Assembly (NCBI RefSeq): GCF_900199205.1
Contig: NZ_OBMJ01000001.1
Location: 6,813,001 to 6,877,000, forward strand
Direction of reading: 5' to 3'
Length of the DNA: 64,000 nt
Source: Streptomyces sp. 1331.2
GTDB taxonomy: Bacteria > Actinomycetota > Actinomycetes > Streptomycetales > Streptomycetaceae
The translations under genes and the position numbers were made by a program. The first letter of the stretch is position 1, and each line of letters starts with the position of its first letter. A model generated the notes under the pieces. The model saw only the letters and a list, made by a program, of their open reading frames with translations. It had not been told where the DNA came from and did not search any database. Of this stretch, positions 1 through 8,843 are shown piece by piece.

Positions 1-7
1 AAAGCCC

Positions 8-559
8 ATGGGACACGGCGGCAATGTGATCATCGAGCTGATGACGGACCACCGGGAGGTGGAGGAGCTGTTCGCCCGCGTCCAGGCGCTGCCGGCGGGC
101 GACGAACGGCGGGGGGAGATCGCCGAACGGTTCACCATCGAGCTGGTCCGCCACTCGGTGGCCGAGGAACAGCACCTGTACCCGGCGGTGCGCGAACACG
201 TCCCCGGCGGTGACGCCCTCGCGGACAAGGAGATCGCCGACCACGAGATCGTGGAGCGTCTCCTCAAGCAACTCGAAGGCGTGGACTGCGGCGACGCGCG
301 ATTCGACGTCCTGGTCGACCGGGTGGTCTCCGAGGTCACGGCGCACGTCCAGGACGAGGAGCGGAACCTGTTCCCCGCCCTGGCCGAAGCCTGCCCGCCG
401 GAGCGGCTCGACGAGCTCGGGGAGCAGGTCCGGCGGGCCAAGAAGCTCGCGCCCACCAGGCCCCACCCGAACGCCCCCGACAACAAGCTGATCGCCGCGG
501 GCGCCGGCCTGGTCGACCGCGCTCGGGACTTCGTGACCGGGCGGGGCGGTTCGGACTGA
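8..559 (+). CDS. Hemerythrin HHE-domain protein
   Basis: A 183-aa protein of the hemerythrin cation-binding family, which carries a di-iron site in a four-helix bundle and handles oxygen, NO or iron stress in the cytosol. The helices show the expected spaced His/Glu ligands: TDHREVEELF near residue 15, RHSVAEEQHLYP near 50-60, DHEIVERLL near 78 and HVQDEERNLFP near 113-123. The first residues, MGHGGNVIIEL, look like a natural family N-terminus, so the ATG at 8 is kept even though only seven upstream bases are visible and no ribosome binding site can be judged. The C-terminal 40 residues are a basic, Pro-containing tail. The family is clear; the physiological role is inferred. Confidence 0.9.
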   Translation: MGHGGNVIIELMTDHREVEELFARVQALPAGDERRGEIAERFTIELVRHSVAEEQHLYPAVREHVPGGDALADKEIADHEIVERLLKQLEGVDCGDARFDVLVDRVVSEVTAHVQDEERNLFPALAEACPPERLDELGEQVRRAKKLAPTRPHPNAPDNKLIAAGAGLVDRARDFVTGRGGSD

Positions 560-674
560 CCCGCCGAGGTTGGCCGACACCGTGTGCGACACCCGTTTGC
601 CGACGCCGTCCAACGGCCCGGGACGGTCGCCCTGACGGCTCTCCCGGCCGATCCCCACGAGGAAGGAGTTCGCC

Positions 675-905
675 ATGAGCGTGCCCGACCGGAACGACAC
701 CCTTCAGCCCGACACCACGCAGCCCGGGACCCCGCAGCCAGGGACCCCACAGGTCGAGGCTCCGCAGATCGACGAGCAGACCCGGGAGCGGTCCTCGGAG
801 CAGCGGAACATCACCGCTCCCACGCCCCCGGACGTCCGGGCGAAGGGGGACGACGAGGACGACGAGGAGCCCGAGCCGCCCGCGGCCGACGCCTGGGCCC
901 CGTGA
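675..905 (+). CDS. Small acidic, Pro/Thr-rich hypothetical protein
   Basis: A 76-aa unrecognised protein with a good ribosome binding site (GAGGAAGGAG, ending about 6 bases before the ATG). Residues 11-30 contain short repeats on the theme TQPGTPQPGTPQ, and the C-terminal third is strongly acidic (DDEDDEEPEPP). It has no hydrophobic segment, no signal peptide and no cysteine, so it is probably an intrinsically disordered cytosolic protein. It follows the hemerythrin gene by 115 bp on the same strand. No function can be assigned. Confidence 0.55.
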   Translation: MSVPDRNDTLQPDTTQPGTPQPGTPQVEAPQIDEQTRERSSEQRNITAPTPPDVRAKGDDEDDEEPEPPAADAWAP

Positions 906-1057
906 CCGACCGACCGTGGGGCGGACGCCCCCGCGTCCGCCTGCGCGGACTTCCGGCTCGACCCGACCGGGCCGCCGGGTGCTGGGGGAGCACGTCCGGG
1001 GCCTGCGCCGCAATCCGGCGCGGCCCAAGCGCGGCTGCCGGCAGGTCGGTTGTCGCC

Positions 1058-1110
1058 GCAATCGAATGCTGCGGTGACGGGCGCGTGGTCGGACCTCGGC
1101 GTGGGGTGGC
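1058..1110 (-). pseudogene. Short remnant resembling the 3' end of xth
   Basis: On the minus strand this stretch encodes SDHAPVTAAFD in one frame, close to the last residues (SDHAPVTAVFD) of the exodeoxyribonuclease III encoded at 54412-55215. The DNA also matches over about 45 bp, with a short gap on the side away from the stop codon. There is no stop codon in register and the homology ends abruptly on both sides. A related, longer fragment lies near 16.1 kb. It is too short to be certain, but the shared residues and identical orientation make chance unlikely. Confidence 0.45.
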
Positions 1111-1123
1111 CGGGGATTGTGCC

Positions 1124-2176
1124 TCAAGGGCCGGCCACAGCACGGCTTGCCGTCACCGCCGCCCCTGCCCGGCCGGGCAGGGGCGGCGGCGCGGGGGACT
1201 GCGCCGCGGCGAGCAGCCGATGGCCGAGCGGTGTGCAGCTGTGGCGCACCGCCCGACCGGCCCGTACCGTGCTCACCAGCCCGGCCCGCCGCAGCGTCCG
1301 GGTGTGCTCGGAGGCGCTGGCCACCGAAATGCCGAGCTCACGGGCCAGCTGACTGGTGGTCGGCTCGCGCAGCGTCAGCCGGAGGACCGCTGAGCGGGTC
1401 CGGCCGAGCAGTGCTGCCACCGGTTCCTCCGGCGCCGCCCCCGGTGCCGGTGCCTCCTCGGGAAGGTGGGGCAGCGGGGTGAGCGCCGGGTAGACGAGCA
1501 GCAGCGGTCCGTCCGGCAGAGGCCCGCACAGTGGTTCCCCGGTCCACTGCGCGGACGGCAGCAGCAGGACGCCGCCGCCTTCCAGGCGGAAGTCCAGCTG
1601 CCTGGCCACCGCGATCTCCAGCGTGCTGCCGCGCCATCGGCTGCCCGGATAGAGGCCGGCAAGCATCCCGCGCAGCCCCTGCTCGCGCTGCACCTGCCCG
1701 CGCCAGGCGAGGTCGATGTCGAAGCCGGTGCGCAGCCTCGGCCAGACCGCGTCGATCAGCGCCGAGTGGGAGGTGCGCAGGCTGTCCTCCAGGTACCGCC
1801 AGGCCTGCCGGTCCGCGTTCGCCAGGCCCCGCATCAGCGGGGTGACGGGCAGTCCGTTGCGGCAGATGCGGTCGAGCTCGCTGCGGACCACCTCGTTGGT
1901 CGACGAACGAACCAACTCCAGCCCGTGCTCCAGGTCGACACTGAGCGGATCGAGGAAGAACGGACCCGCACCGGTCGCCGGGACCAGCTCGGTCAGTGGC
2001 ACGACGGAACGGGAGGCCGCGGCGCCGAGCAGGCGGTTTCGCCGGGCGAACGCGGGGTCCACGCCGGGCCGTTGCAGCATGGCGACGGTCAGTTCGAGCT
2101 CCAGCAGTGGCGCGGGCCCGTCCGCGAACCGGGTGCCGAGCAGGTCCTCGGCCGTGAAGTGGATCCGCAGCACCAC
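1124..2176 (-). CDS. ArsR-type winged-helix regulator (DUF5937-like N-terminus)
   Basis: A 350-aa transcriptional regulator. The C-terminal part (about residues 265-325) is an ArsR-type winged helix with TSQLARELGISVASASEH as the helix-turn-helix, followed by a TLRRAGLVSTVRAGR wing. The N-terminal 240 residues form a helical domain common in long actinomycete ArsR-like proteins (DUF5937 type), probably for dimerisation or ligand sensing. No Cys-based metal site is visible, so a metal sensor is unlikely. It is divergent from the secreted-protein gene at 2329 and could control it through the 150-bp shared upstream region. The start at 2176 is the first ATG of the open frame. Confidence 0.75.
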   Translation of the reverse strand: MVLRIHFTAEDLLGTRFADGPAPLLELELTVAMLQRPGVDPAFARRNRLLGAAASRSVVPLTELVPATGAGPFFLDPLSVDLEHGLELVRSSTNEVVRSELDRICRNGLPVTPLMRGLANADRQAWRYLEDSLRTSHSALIDAVWPRLRTGFDIDLAWRGQVQREQGLRGMLAGLYPGSRWRGSTLEIAVARQLDFRLEGGGVLLLPSAQWTGEPLCGPLPDGPLLLVYPALTPLPHLPEEAPAPGAAPEEPVAALLGRTRSAVLRLTLREPTTSQLARELGISVASASEHTRTLRRAGLVSTVRAGRAVRHSCTPLGHRLLAAAQSPAPPPLPGRAGAAVTASRAVAGP

Positions 2177-2328
2177 GCTCCGCCCCTCCCGGCGTGCCCG
2201 GGCTTTCGGCTCAGGCCGAAAGCGTCGCGCCGGCGCCGCCCCGGTCCGACGATACCCAGTGCACGGCCGCGGCGGCAGTGGGCTTCCAGGCGGCCGTTCG
2301 GTCCCGACCCGACACCCAGGAGGCGTCC

Positions 2329-2862
2329 ATGCGCATGCCGCCGTACCTCACCCGACCGGCCGCCCTCGCCGCGGTCCTGGCGACGGCCGTCCTCATGTCG
2401 GCGGCCCCGGCCGCGCAGGCCGACGGCGATGACGGCTGGCAGCCGTACCACGGCCAGGACTACGACGCGCCCGCCGGGACGCTCTGCCCGTTCCACCTGC
2501 ACATCACCGACCTGCTCGACCAGGAGGAGACCAAGACCGTCGCCCGCTACCCTGACGGCTCTCCCGAGAAGGTCCTCTGGCGAGGGCCGCTGATCCTGCG
2601 GTACACCAACGTGGACACCGGCGCCCAGGTCGACCGAGACCAGAGCGGTCGAGCCACCGAATACCGCCTGCCGGACGGCAGCACGCTGTGGGACGTTCCG
2701 CGGTCTTCGCACATCTCCGCCAAGGTTCACCCCGGAAACCCGTACCACGCGGTCGGCGACTACGTGTTCAGCGGAGGCGCGGTGCTGCTCGTGCACTCGG
2801 ACCAGCAGGTCGAGGTGCTGGTCCAGCATCAGGTGGAGAACCTCTGCCAGACCCTCGCCTGA
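2329..2862 (+). CDS. Small secreted protein
   Basis: A 177-aa exported protein of unknown function. The ATG at 2329 is preferred to an upstream in-frame ATG because AGGAGG lies just before it and the resulting N-terminus is a classical signal peptide: MRMPPYLTRP, a hydrophobic core of Ala/Val/Leu, and an AQA-type cleavage site near residue 31. The mature part of about 145 residues is hydrophilic, contains two cysteines (GTLCPF near the N-terminus, ENLCQT at the C-terminus) that could form a disulfide, and looks beta-rich (LWRGPLILRYTN, YVFSGGAVLLVHS). It lies divergently from the ArsR-type regulator. Confidence 0.75.
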   Translation: MRMPPYLTRPAALAAVLATAVLMSAAPAAQADGDDGWQPYHGQDYDAPAGTLCPFHLHITDLLDQEETKTVARYPDGSPEKVLWRGPLILRYTNVDTGAQVDRDQSGRATEYRLPDGSTLWDVPRSSHISAKVHPGNPYHAVGDYVFSGGAVLLVHSDQQVEVLVQHQVENLCQTLA

Positions 2863-2880
2863 CCGGTCCCCCGGGTCCGC

Positions 2881-2908
2881 GGACGGTCCGGCTCCCGTCG
2901 GACCGTCC
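2881..2908. terminator. Bidirectional stem-loop terminator
   Basis: A perfect 10-bp inverted repeat, GGACGGTCCG / CGGACCGTCC with an 8-nt loop, lies between the convergent genes ending at 2862 (+) and 2930 (-). There is no U-tract, as is common in Streptomyces. Confidence 0.65.
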
Positions 2909-2929
2909 GGGCCGTCACCGGTCGGACGG

Positions 2930-3424
2930 CTACCTGACCGACCCGCCGTCGCCGGCTGCGGTGGCCGCGGGCGGGACTGGCGGCTCCGGGACCGGCACGT
3001 CCGCCGTCCTGGTCGTGCCGACGCACAGCGCCCAGATGACGAAGGCGTCGATCGCGATCAGCACCAAGGCCCAGAACGGGTAGTAGGGCAGCCACAGGAA
3101 GTTGGCGATCATGCTCAGTCCGGCGATGAGGACACCGACGACCCGCGCCCATGCGGCCCCGCTGAACAGGGCCACACCCGCCAGGACGACGACGATCCCG
3201 AGGATGAGGTGGACCCATCCCCACCCCGAGGTGTTCATCGAGTACACGTAGTGGCGGGTGACGACGATCAGCTCGTCCTTGAGGATGGCGGAGATCCCCT
3301 GGAAGATCGCCATGGTGCCGCCGGCGATCAGCATGATCGCGGCGAAGACGGTCCACCCGGTTGCGAAGCGCCGCCGTTCGGGTTCCTGGCCGGTGCGGCC
3401 GGCTCCGGTGACACTGCTGCTCAT
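2930..3424 (-). CDS. Four-TM membrane protein (DUF7144-like)
   Basis: A 164-aa integral membrane protein with four predicted transmembrane helices (about residues 26-46, 70-92, 95-115, 118-140) and short polar termini. The start at 3424 (MSSSVTG) is preferred over the longer frame because GAAGGAG stands about 8 bases upstream. Motifs such as FAAIMLIAGGTMAIFQG and YPFWALVLIAIDAFVIWAL are typical of a widespread actinobacterial membrane family (DUF7144-like) of unknown function. The C-terminal tail is Pro/Ala-rich and probably cytoplasmic. It is convergent with the secreted-protein gene. Confidence 0.75.
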   Translation of the reverse strand: MSSSVTGAGRTGQEPERRRFATGWTVFAAIMLIAGGTMAIFQGISAILKDELIVVTRHYVYSMNTSGWGWVHLILGIVVVLAGVALFSGAAWARVVGVLIAGLSMIANFLWLPYYPFWALVLIAIDAFVIWALCVGTTRTADVPVPEPPVPPAATAAGDGGSVR

Positions 3425-3574
3425 GACGTTGACTCCTTCGTTGGCGACCGCCGCGCGGCGGGAGGGACTCCGGGGAGGGTGCACCCGTCCGGCTTGCGAT
3501 CCGGGGCGGACGAGCCGTGGGGGCCGGCCCCGGTCACGGGCGACGCGGTGGAGTCACCGAACTCGGCAGTCGCC

Positions 3575-4939
3575 CTAAGGTCCACGGTAGGGCCGGGCCT
3601 GCGTCCTGTCCTGGGGCGCCCGGCCCCCGTGCCGCCCGGAGGCGGCAAGCAGCGCCAGTACGGCCAGCACCGCGAGGAGGACCAGGACGAGCAGCAGCAC
3701 TGTCAGCACGGTCGGGTGGTTCCACAGGGCGAACACCAGAGCCAGGACCAGGACCACCGCGAGGGCGAGACCGCGGCGGTGGGCATCGGTCCAGGTACCG
3801 GCCCGGCCGGTGGTCACGCCGTGGGAGCCGCCCCAGCGGGCGGCGGAGTCCGCGACGCGGTCGGCCCGACCGCGGACGGCGCGCGGCAGCCGCCCCGCAC
3901 CGGAGAGGTAGGCCCCGAGCGCCACCACCACACCCAGCACGATCGCGGTGCGCAGGCTGATCCGCAGGAAGTGCAGCAGCGTGTCGAAGACGGCCGCCGC
4001 GGCGGCCGGGGACTGCACGGCGCGCGGCAGGTGGTCGAGGTAGTAGTGGCGGGCGATCACCAGGGCGATCGCCACCACGAGGCAGGCACCGGCCGCGCCC
4101 AGGGCCGTGGTGACCAGCGCCCGGCGCCGGCGCCGCGCCAGCAGCACGCCGGCCGCGCCGACCAGCACGGTGATCACCGGCATCCAGTTGCCCACCACGT
4201 CCAGGGCGTGCGCCCCGCCGCGGATCTTCGCCAGTTTGTCGGACTGGAACAGCACCAGTTGCTTGTTCACGTCCGGAATCTTCTCGGCCGGCGTGAGGCC
4301 CGCGGCCACCAGTTGCTCCTTGAGCCGGTCGACGACCGTCCCGAGGTCGAGGGTGACGGTGCCGTCCTCGACCCCGACGGCGCCGCGGCCCTCTCCGGTG
4401 AGGACCTGGACCACGGCCGCGTGCGCGGAGCGGTTCGCCTGCGTCCAGACGGTGGGGAAGGCGTCGCTCTGCACCACCCCGGTCGCGACCTTGGTCACCA
4501 CCTGGTCGACCGCGTCGTCGAGTTTGGGACCGAGTGACTTGACGGCGGCCGCGGCCCTGGGCGGCAGCCCCTGGGACTCCAGCCACCCGGCCAGGTCGGA
4601 GGCGACCGCCGAGCCGTCCACCTTCACGTCCACCGCCTGGCTGATCCGCTTGACCGCGGCGTCCTGGATGGCGGGATCAGTGGCCAGCGGCGCGACCGTC
4701 GAGACGTACCGGTCGGTGTCCAGGGCGATGTCGTGGACCCAGACGGTGAGCAGCGAGACCGGCACCAGGATGCAGGCCAGCGTGATCAGCACGGCCGAGA
4801 CGGTGCTCATGACGATGCCCACAGCCCGGGAGCGGTGACGCGGCTCCGACGGAGGTCCCCCGGTGTCCGGTGTTTCGGAGGGGGGCTCGGACGGAGGGGG
4901 TGCCACTGGCCCGTTCAACGGTCCTCCAGGGTTCGGCAC
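3575..4939 (-). CDS. Large integral membrane protein with extracytoplasmic domain
   Basis: A 454-aa protein. A Pro-rich cytoplasmic N-terminus (about 37 residues) is followed by a first TM segment (VSAVLITLACILVPVSLLTV). A roughly 180-residue loop, probably extracytoplasmic, follows with an amphipathic helical pattern (PAIQDAAVKRISQAVDV). Then come further TM helices near residues 250-270, 275-297, 330-350 and two long hydrophobic stretches at 395-440, and a basic tail. This is a recurrent actinobacterial family without assigned function. It may act in envelope homeostasis, but nothing in the sequence shows a reaction. No ribosome binding site stands out at the first ATG, so the start is uncertain. 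Confidence 0.7.
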   Translation of the reverse strand: MPNPGGPLNGPVAPPPSEPPSETPDTGGPPSEPRHRSRAVGIVMSTVSAVLITLACILVPVSLLTVWVHDIALDTDRYVSTVAPLATDPAIQDAAVKRISQAVDVKVDGSAVASDLAGWLESQGLPPRAAAAVKSLGPKLDDAVDQVVTKVATGVVQSDAFPTVWTQANRSAHAAVVQVLTGEGRGAVGVEDGTVTLDLGTVVDRLKEQLVAAGLTPAEKIPDVNKQLVLFQSDKLAKIRGGAHALDVVGNWMPVITVLVGAAGVLLARRRRRALVTTALGAAGACLVVAIALVIARHYYLDHLPRAVQSPAAAAAVFDTLLHFLRISLRTAIVLGVVVALGAYLSGAGRLPRAVRGRADRVADSAARWGGSHGVTTGRAGTWTDAHRRGLALAVVLVLALVFALWNHPTVLTVLLLVLVLLAVLAVLALLAASGRHGGRAPQDRTQARPYRGP

Positions 4940-5128
4940 GCGGCCGGATCACCGCTGTTCCCCATTCACTCCACTCCGGCGGCCACCCGGCACGCCGGGC
5001 TGGGCCGCCCGGAGCAGGAAGCCCCGCGACGTGGTGACGCCCGGCGGCCCGCGTCCCGAGACACCGACGAGGGAATCGGCTGTTCTCACCCCGGGCAGGT
5101 GATCCGCAGGGGGACGGCCGTCCCTAGG

Positions 5129-5160
5129 GTCGAACCGTCGAACCGTCGAACCGTCGAACC
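5129..5160 (+). repeat. Four tandem copies of GTCGAACC
   Basis: Four exact head-to-tail copies of the octamer GTCGAACC lie about 54 bp upstream of the ATG at 5214. They could be a regulatory-protein array in the promoter or leader of that gene, or slippage; the sequence alone does not decide. Confidence 0.8.
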
Positions 5161-5213
5161 GGTGCCCGGGCCGGTGGGCCGGGCGACCGACACCACGTGG
5201 AAGGAGTATCGCC

Positions 5214-5708
5214 ATGGCCGATGACGACCTCGTCGAGACCGGGCCCGTCGACTACCTGGTGGTCGAGTTCCCCGGAAACCGCATGACCGGGGAAGGGCTG
5301 CCGCTGCTGATCGACCTGGTGGACCGGGGTGTGATCCGCATCCTGGACTTCGCGTTCGTGCGCAAGGACGCCGACGGCACCGTCGCGGCGATGGAACTGG
5401 CCGACTTCGACGGTGACGGTCGACTGGACCTGGCCGTCTTCGAGGGAGTCGGCTCGGGTCTGGTCGGCGCCGACGACCTGGCGGAGGCCGCCGGAGTCCT
5501 TGAGCCCGGGAACTCGGCCGGGGTACTGATCTACGAGAACACCTGGGCCGCGCCGTTCGCCACGGCCTTGCGCCGGGGCGGCGCCCGGGTCGTCGCCAGC
5601 GGCCGGATACCCCTGCCGGACCTGCTGCAATCGCTGGACGACCTGGAGGGCATCGCCGCGGCGGACCCCACGTACGGCTCCGTTCCCGGACCGTCCCCCG
5701 CCGGCTGA
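5214..5708 (+). CDS. DUF6325-like (DUF1269-type) protein
   Basis: A 164-aa cytosolic protein starting MADDDLVETGPVDYLVVEFPG behind GGAAGGAG. The VDYLVVEFPGNRMTGEG opening, the conserved LLIDLVDRGVIRILDFAFV core and the ENTWAAPFATALRRGGARVV motif belong to a family common in Streptomyces stress regions (DUF6325/DUF1269-like), fused in some genomes to membrane or SHOCT segments. The function is unknown. A SHOCT gene follows 42 bp downstream on the same strand, and this pairing is typical, so the two probably form one transcript. The GTCGAACC array lies directly upstream. Confidence 0.8.
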   Translation: MADDDLVETGPVDYLVVEFPGNRMTGEGLPLLIDLVDRGVIRILDFAFVRKDADGTVAAMELADFDGDGRLDLAVFEGVGSGLVGADDLAEAAGVLEPGNSAGVLIYENTWAAPFATALRRGGARVVASGRIPLPDLLQSLDDLEGIAAADPTYGSVPGPSPAG

Positions 5709-5750
5709 CGGCGCGCACGGCACAGCCGCGGAGAGAAGGAGAGACGAGAC

Positions 5751-6038
5751 ATGCCTGGACTGCTGCGCGGTATCGCGCGCACCGCCGTCGTCGCCGGCAC
5801 GGCGACCGCCGTGTCCAACCGGGTCTCCCGCCGTCAGGCGGGCCGCTGGGCCCAGCAGGACATGGAGGCCGAAGCGGCGCCCCCGCCCCCGCCCCCGCCC
5901 CCGGCCCCGGCCGCGCCTGCGGCACCGAGCATGGAGGACCGAATCGCCCAGCTGCAGCAGTTGGCGCAGCTGAAGGACCAGGGAGTCCTCACCGAGGAGG
6001 AGTTCGCCACGCAGAAGCAGCGGCTCCTCGCCGGCTGA
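5751..6038 (+). CDS. SHOCT-domain small protein
   Basis: A 95-aa protein preceded by GAGAAGGAGAGACGAG. The N-terminus is basic and mildly hydrophobic (MPGLLRGIARTAVVAGTATAV). A Pro-rich linker with ten consecutive prolines follows (residues 45-54). The C-terminal 30 residues are a SHOCT motif (IAQLQQLAQLKDQGVLTEEE, then FATQKQRLL), a short helical oligomerisation module often found at protein C-termini. It probably partners the DUF6325-like protein encoded just upstream. Confidence 0.85.
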   Translation: MPGLLRGIARTAVVAGTATAVSNRVSRRQAGRWAQQDMEAEAAPPPPPPPPAPAAPAAPSMEDRIAQLQQLAQLKDQGVLTEEEFATQKQRLLAG

Positions 6039-6066
6039 CGCCGCCGGCGCCGGCCGCCGTCCGCGC

Positions 6067-6108
6067 GGTGGTGCCCCGTCCCGGTCCGGCGCCGGGACGG
6101 GCACCACC
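6067..6108. terminator. Bidirectional terminator between convergent genes
   Basis: Arms of 18 and 17 nt (left GGTGGTGCCCCGTCCCGG) pair with a single bulged C around a 7-nt loop. It lies between the SHOCT gene (+) and the membrane gene (-). Confidence 0.75.
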
Positions 6109-6145
6109 GCATCCGGATCGGATCCCCCGGGACCCGTCGGCCGGA

Positions 6146-6667
6146 TCAGTGTCCGACCGCCACCTTGGCCGCCACGATGATCAGGCCCAGCAGGAGGTTC
6201 ACCACGCCCTCGACGACCACCTGGCCGGTGGGGACACCGGCCCGACGGGCGCCCAGGGTCGCCCAGCCCACCTGCTGCGCCACGGCGACGCCGAGGGCCA
6301 GCCAGGCGCTGTTGCTCGTCCCGAGCCAGGGGCTGACCAACACCGCCAGGGCCGGCAGCGCCGACGCCTCGACGAGCGGCCACTCCTCCCGGCCGACCTC
6401 CCGCACCCGGCTCCACCGGACCCGGCGGCCGACCTCGCGCTCTCCTGCCAGGTGGGCGTAGACGTGGGCGACCCAGAAGACCAGCCCGGTGACCACCAGC
6501 AGCACGATGAGCGACAGCCGCGGGCGGGTTTCGTGCACTCCGGAGGCCGCGATCACGGAGGCGGCCAGCATCGAACCGTAGACCGCTCCGGCGTAGTCCG
6601 TCCGGTGGGCGGTTCCCTCCGGGGCCGGCCCGCGCGCGGTGGGGGGACGGCTGCGGGGCGTGGACAC
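6146..6667 (-). CDS. Four-TM membrane protein
   Basis: A 173-aa membrane protein with hydrophobic segments at about residues 28-43, 50-72, 100-122 and 145-170, basic loops (EREVGRRVRWSRVREVGREE) and a Pro/Arg-rich N-terminus. It is not a family I can name beyond actinobacterial hypothetical membrane protein. The motif WVAHVYAHLAGE, with two His in a membrane helix, recurs in such proteins. It stands alone, convergent with the SHOCT gene. Confidence 0.65.
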   Translation of the reverse strand: MSTPRSRPPTARGPAPEGTAHRTDYAGAVYGSMLAASVIAASGVHETRPRLSLIVLLVVTGLVFWVAHVYAHLAGEREVGRRVRWSRVREVGREEWPLVEASALPALAVLVSPWLGTSNSAWLALGVAVAQQVGWATLGARRAGVPTGQVVVEGVVNLLLGLIIVAAKVAVGH

Positions 6668-6954
6668 GAGGCGCCTCCTCCCGTCCCCGGCCGGGGACGA
6701 CCGTTGAACCCGGCTCAGCCCATGATCGCCCGTTCCCCGGCGCGCCGCCTCCCTCCGGCAGGTGAGCGGGCCCCGTCGCCGCCCGCCGCAACGCCGCCCA
6801 CGGCCCGCGCGGAGCCCTGCCGCCCGGCGCCGCCTCTCACCCCGACCGGGTGATCCGCCTCCCGTACGCCGTTCGTACCGTGACCGTGAAGGCCCGTGAC
6901 CGTCGTGGCCGTTCCCCCGCCCATCCGTTTCCCTAATCCACCGGGGAGCACATC

Positions 6955-8784
6955 GTGATTCCGTATCCTCCGATCGCCGAGCACGGGGTCATCGGCGACC
7001 TGCAGACCGCCGCCCTGGTCTCCACCGATGGCGACCTCGACTGGTGGTGCACCCCCCGCTTCGACTCACCCAGTCTCTTCGCCTCCCTGCTGGACCACGC
7101 CAACGGCGGCCGGTGCCGGCTCGCGGTCGACCGGGACGAGGTGCCGGAAGCCACGGTGAAGCAGCTCTACCTGGCCGGTACGGCCATCCTGATGACCCGC
7201 TTCCTCGCCCCGCAGGGCGTGGCCGAGGTCGTCGACTTCATGCTCCCCGACACCTCGCCGTCACCGAGCGACCGGCACCAAATCCTGCGCACGGCCCGGG
7301 TGGTGCGCGGACGGCTGCCCTTCGTGCTGGAGTGCCGGCCCCGCTTCGACTACGGCCGGGCCACCCACCGGCTCTCCCTGCCGGACGAACGCAGCGCGGT
7401 GCTGCAGGGTCCCGGCCAGGAACTGCACGTCCAGGCCACCGACCAGGTCGTGCTCCGCGCGGACGGTTCCGACGTCACCGCGCGGTTCACGCTGGACGCG
7501 GGGGAGATGGCCACCGTGGTCCTCACCACCCAGGCCCCGGGTGCCGCTCCGCCCGCCGCACCGGGCGGCGCAGCCGCGCTGGCCGCTTTCGACGTCTGCC
7601 GGCAGTTCTGGTACGGGTGGCTCAAGTCCTCCACCTACCAGGGGCGTTGGCAGTCCATGGTGGAGCGCTCGGCAATCACGCTGAAGCTGCTCAGCTACCA
7701 TCCGACCGGCGCCCTGATCGCCGCCGCAACGATGGGGCTGCCGGAACAGATCGGCGGCGAGCGGAACTGGGACTACCGCTACACCTGGATCCGGGACGCC
7801 TCGCTGTCCGTCCACACCCTGATCAGCCTCGGCTTCCGCGACGAGGCGCTGGCCTTCCGCCGGTGGGTCCGGGACCGGATCGAGGCCTCCGCAGCCGAGC
7901 GGGAACGGCTCCAGATCATGTACCGCATCGACGGTGACCCGCACCTGACCGAGGAGTCCCTCACCCATTGGGAGGGCTATCGCGGTTCCTACCCCGTTCG
8001 TGCCGGGAACGCCGCCGCCGACCAGCTCCAACTCGACATCTACGGCGAAGCCGCCTACGCGTTCACCGCGGACGAGAGCGACATGGGGGCCCTGCGCGGC
8101 TGGGACGCGTTCCGCCGGCTCGTGGACTGGCTGACCGAGCAGTGGGACCGCCCGGACGAGGGCATCTGGGAGACCCGGGGCGGGCGCCAGGACTTCACCT
8201 ACAGCCGCCTGATGTGCTGGGTGGCCTTCGACCGCGCCGTCCGCATCGCCCGGAAGTTCGCCCGCCCCGCCGACCTGGGGCGCTGGAGCGCGGAACGCGA
8301 CGACATCCTGCGCCAGATCGTGCAGCGCGGATGGAGTCCCAAACGCGAGGCCTTCACCCAGCACTACTCGACCGAGGTCCTGGACGCCTCCCTGCTGCTC
8401 ATGCCCAAGGTCGGATTCATCTCCCCCACCGATCCGGACTGGCTCTCCACCCTGGACGCGATGGACCAGGAACTCGTCGAGGACAGCCTGGTCTACCGCT
8501 ACGACCCGGCCGCGTCCCCCGACGGACTGAGCGGCTCCGAAGGCACCTTCAACCTCTGCACCTTCCTCTACGTCGAGGCGCTGGCCCGGGCCGGCCGGAT
8601 CGACCAGGCCCGCTACGCGTTCGACAAGATGCTCACCTACGCCAACCACGTCGGCCTGTTCGCCGAGGAGATCGGCCCCTCCGGTGAGCAACTGGGCAAC
8701 TTCCCACAGGCCTTCACCCATCTCGCACTCATCGATGCGGCCCTCGCCCTCGACCAGGAGCTCGACCGCCACGGGGCTGCCTGA
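6955..8784 (+). CDS. Glycoside hydrolase family 15 (trehalase/glucoamylase-like)
   Basis: A 609-aa protein with a GTG start. The N-terminal beta-sandwich domain (residues 1-220) starts with YPPIAEHGVIGDLQTAALVS and LDWWCTPRFDSPS, standard for the actinobacterial GH15 group. The (alpha/alpha)6 catalytic barrel follows, with GERNWDYRYTWIRDASLS near residue 268, TRGGRQDFTYSRLMCWVAFD near 405 and the terminal LGNFPQAFTHLALIDAA near 582. Characterised relatives include a mycobacterial trehalase and glucoamylases; which substrate is used here cannot be read from sequence. There is no signal peptide, so it is cytosolic. It may recycle trehalose after osmotic or dormancy stress. Confidence 0.9.
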   Translation: MIPYPPIAEHGVIGDLQTAALVSTDGDLDWWCTPRFDSPSLFASLLDHANGGRCRLAVDRDEVPEATVKQLYLAGTAILMTRFLAPQGVAEVVDFMLPDTSPSPSDRHQILRTARVVRGRLPFVLECRPRFDYGRATHRLSLPDERSAVLQGPGQELHVQATDQVVLRADGSDVTARFTLDAGEMATVVLTTQAPGAAPPAAPGGAAALAAFDVCRQFWYGWLKSSTYQGRWQSMVERSAITLKLLSYHPTGALIAAATMGLPEQIGGERNWDYRYTWIRDASLSVHTLISLGFRDEALAFRRWVRDRIEASAAERERLQIMYRIDGDPHLTEESLTHWEGYRGSYPVRAGNAAADQLQLDIYGEAAYAFTADESDMGALRGWDAFRRLVDWLTEQWDRPDEGIWETRGGRQDFTYSRLMCWVAFDRAVRIARKFARPADLGRWSAERDDILRQIVQRGWSPKREAFTQHYSTEVLDASLLLMPKVGFISPTDPDWLSTLDAMDQELVEDSLVYRYDPAASPDGLSGSEGTFNLCTFLYVEALARAGRIDQARYAFDKMLTYANHVGLFAEEIGPSGEQLGNFPQAFTHLALIDAALALDQELDRHGAA

Positions 8785-8843
8785 GCCTGCCGCAATCCGA
8801 GGCCGAGACGGGCCTTCGGGACGCGTGAGGACACGTGGTGCAC

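Noticed and set aside
5086..6791. Long minus-strand frames opposite the DUF6325-like and SHOCT genes
   Set aside because: Arg/Pro-rich shadows lacking start signals; the plus-strand genes have clear ribosome binding sites and families.
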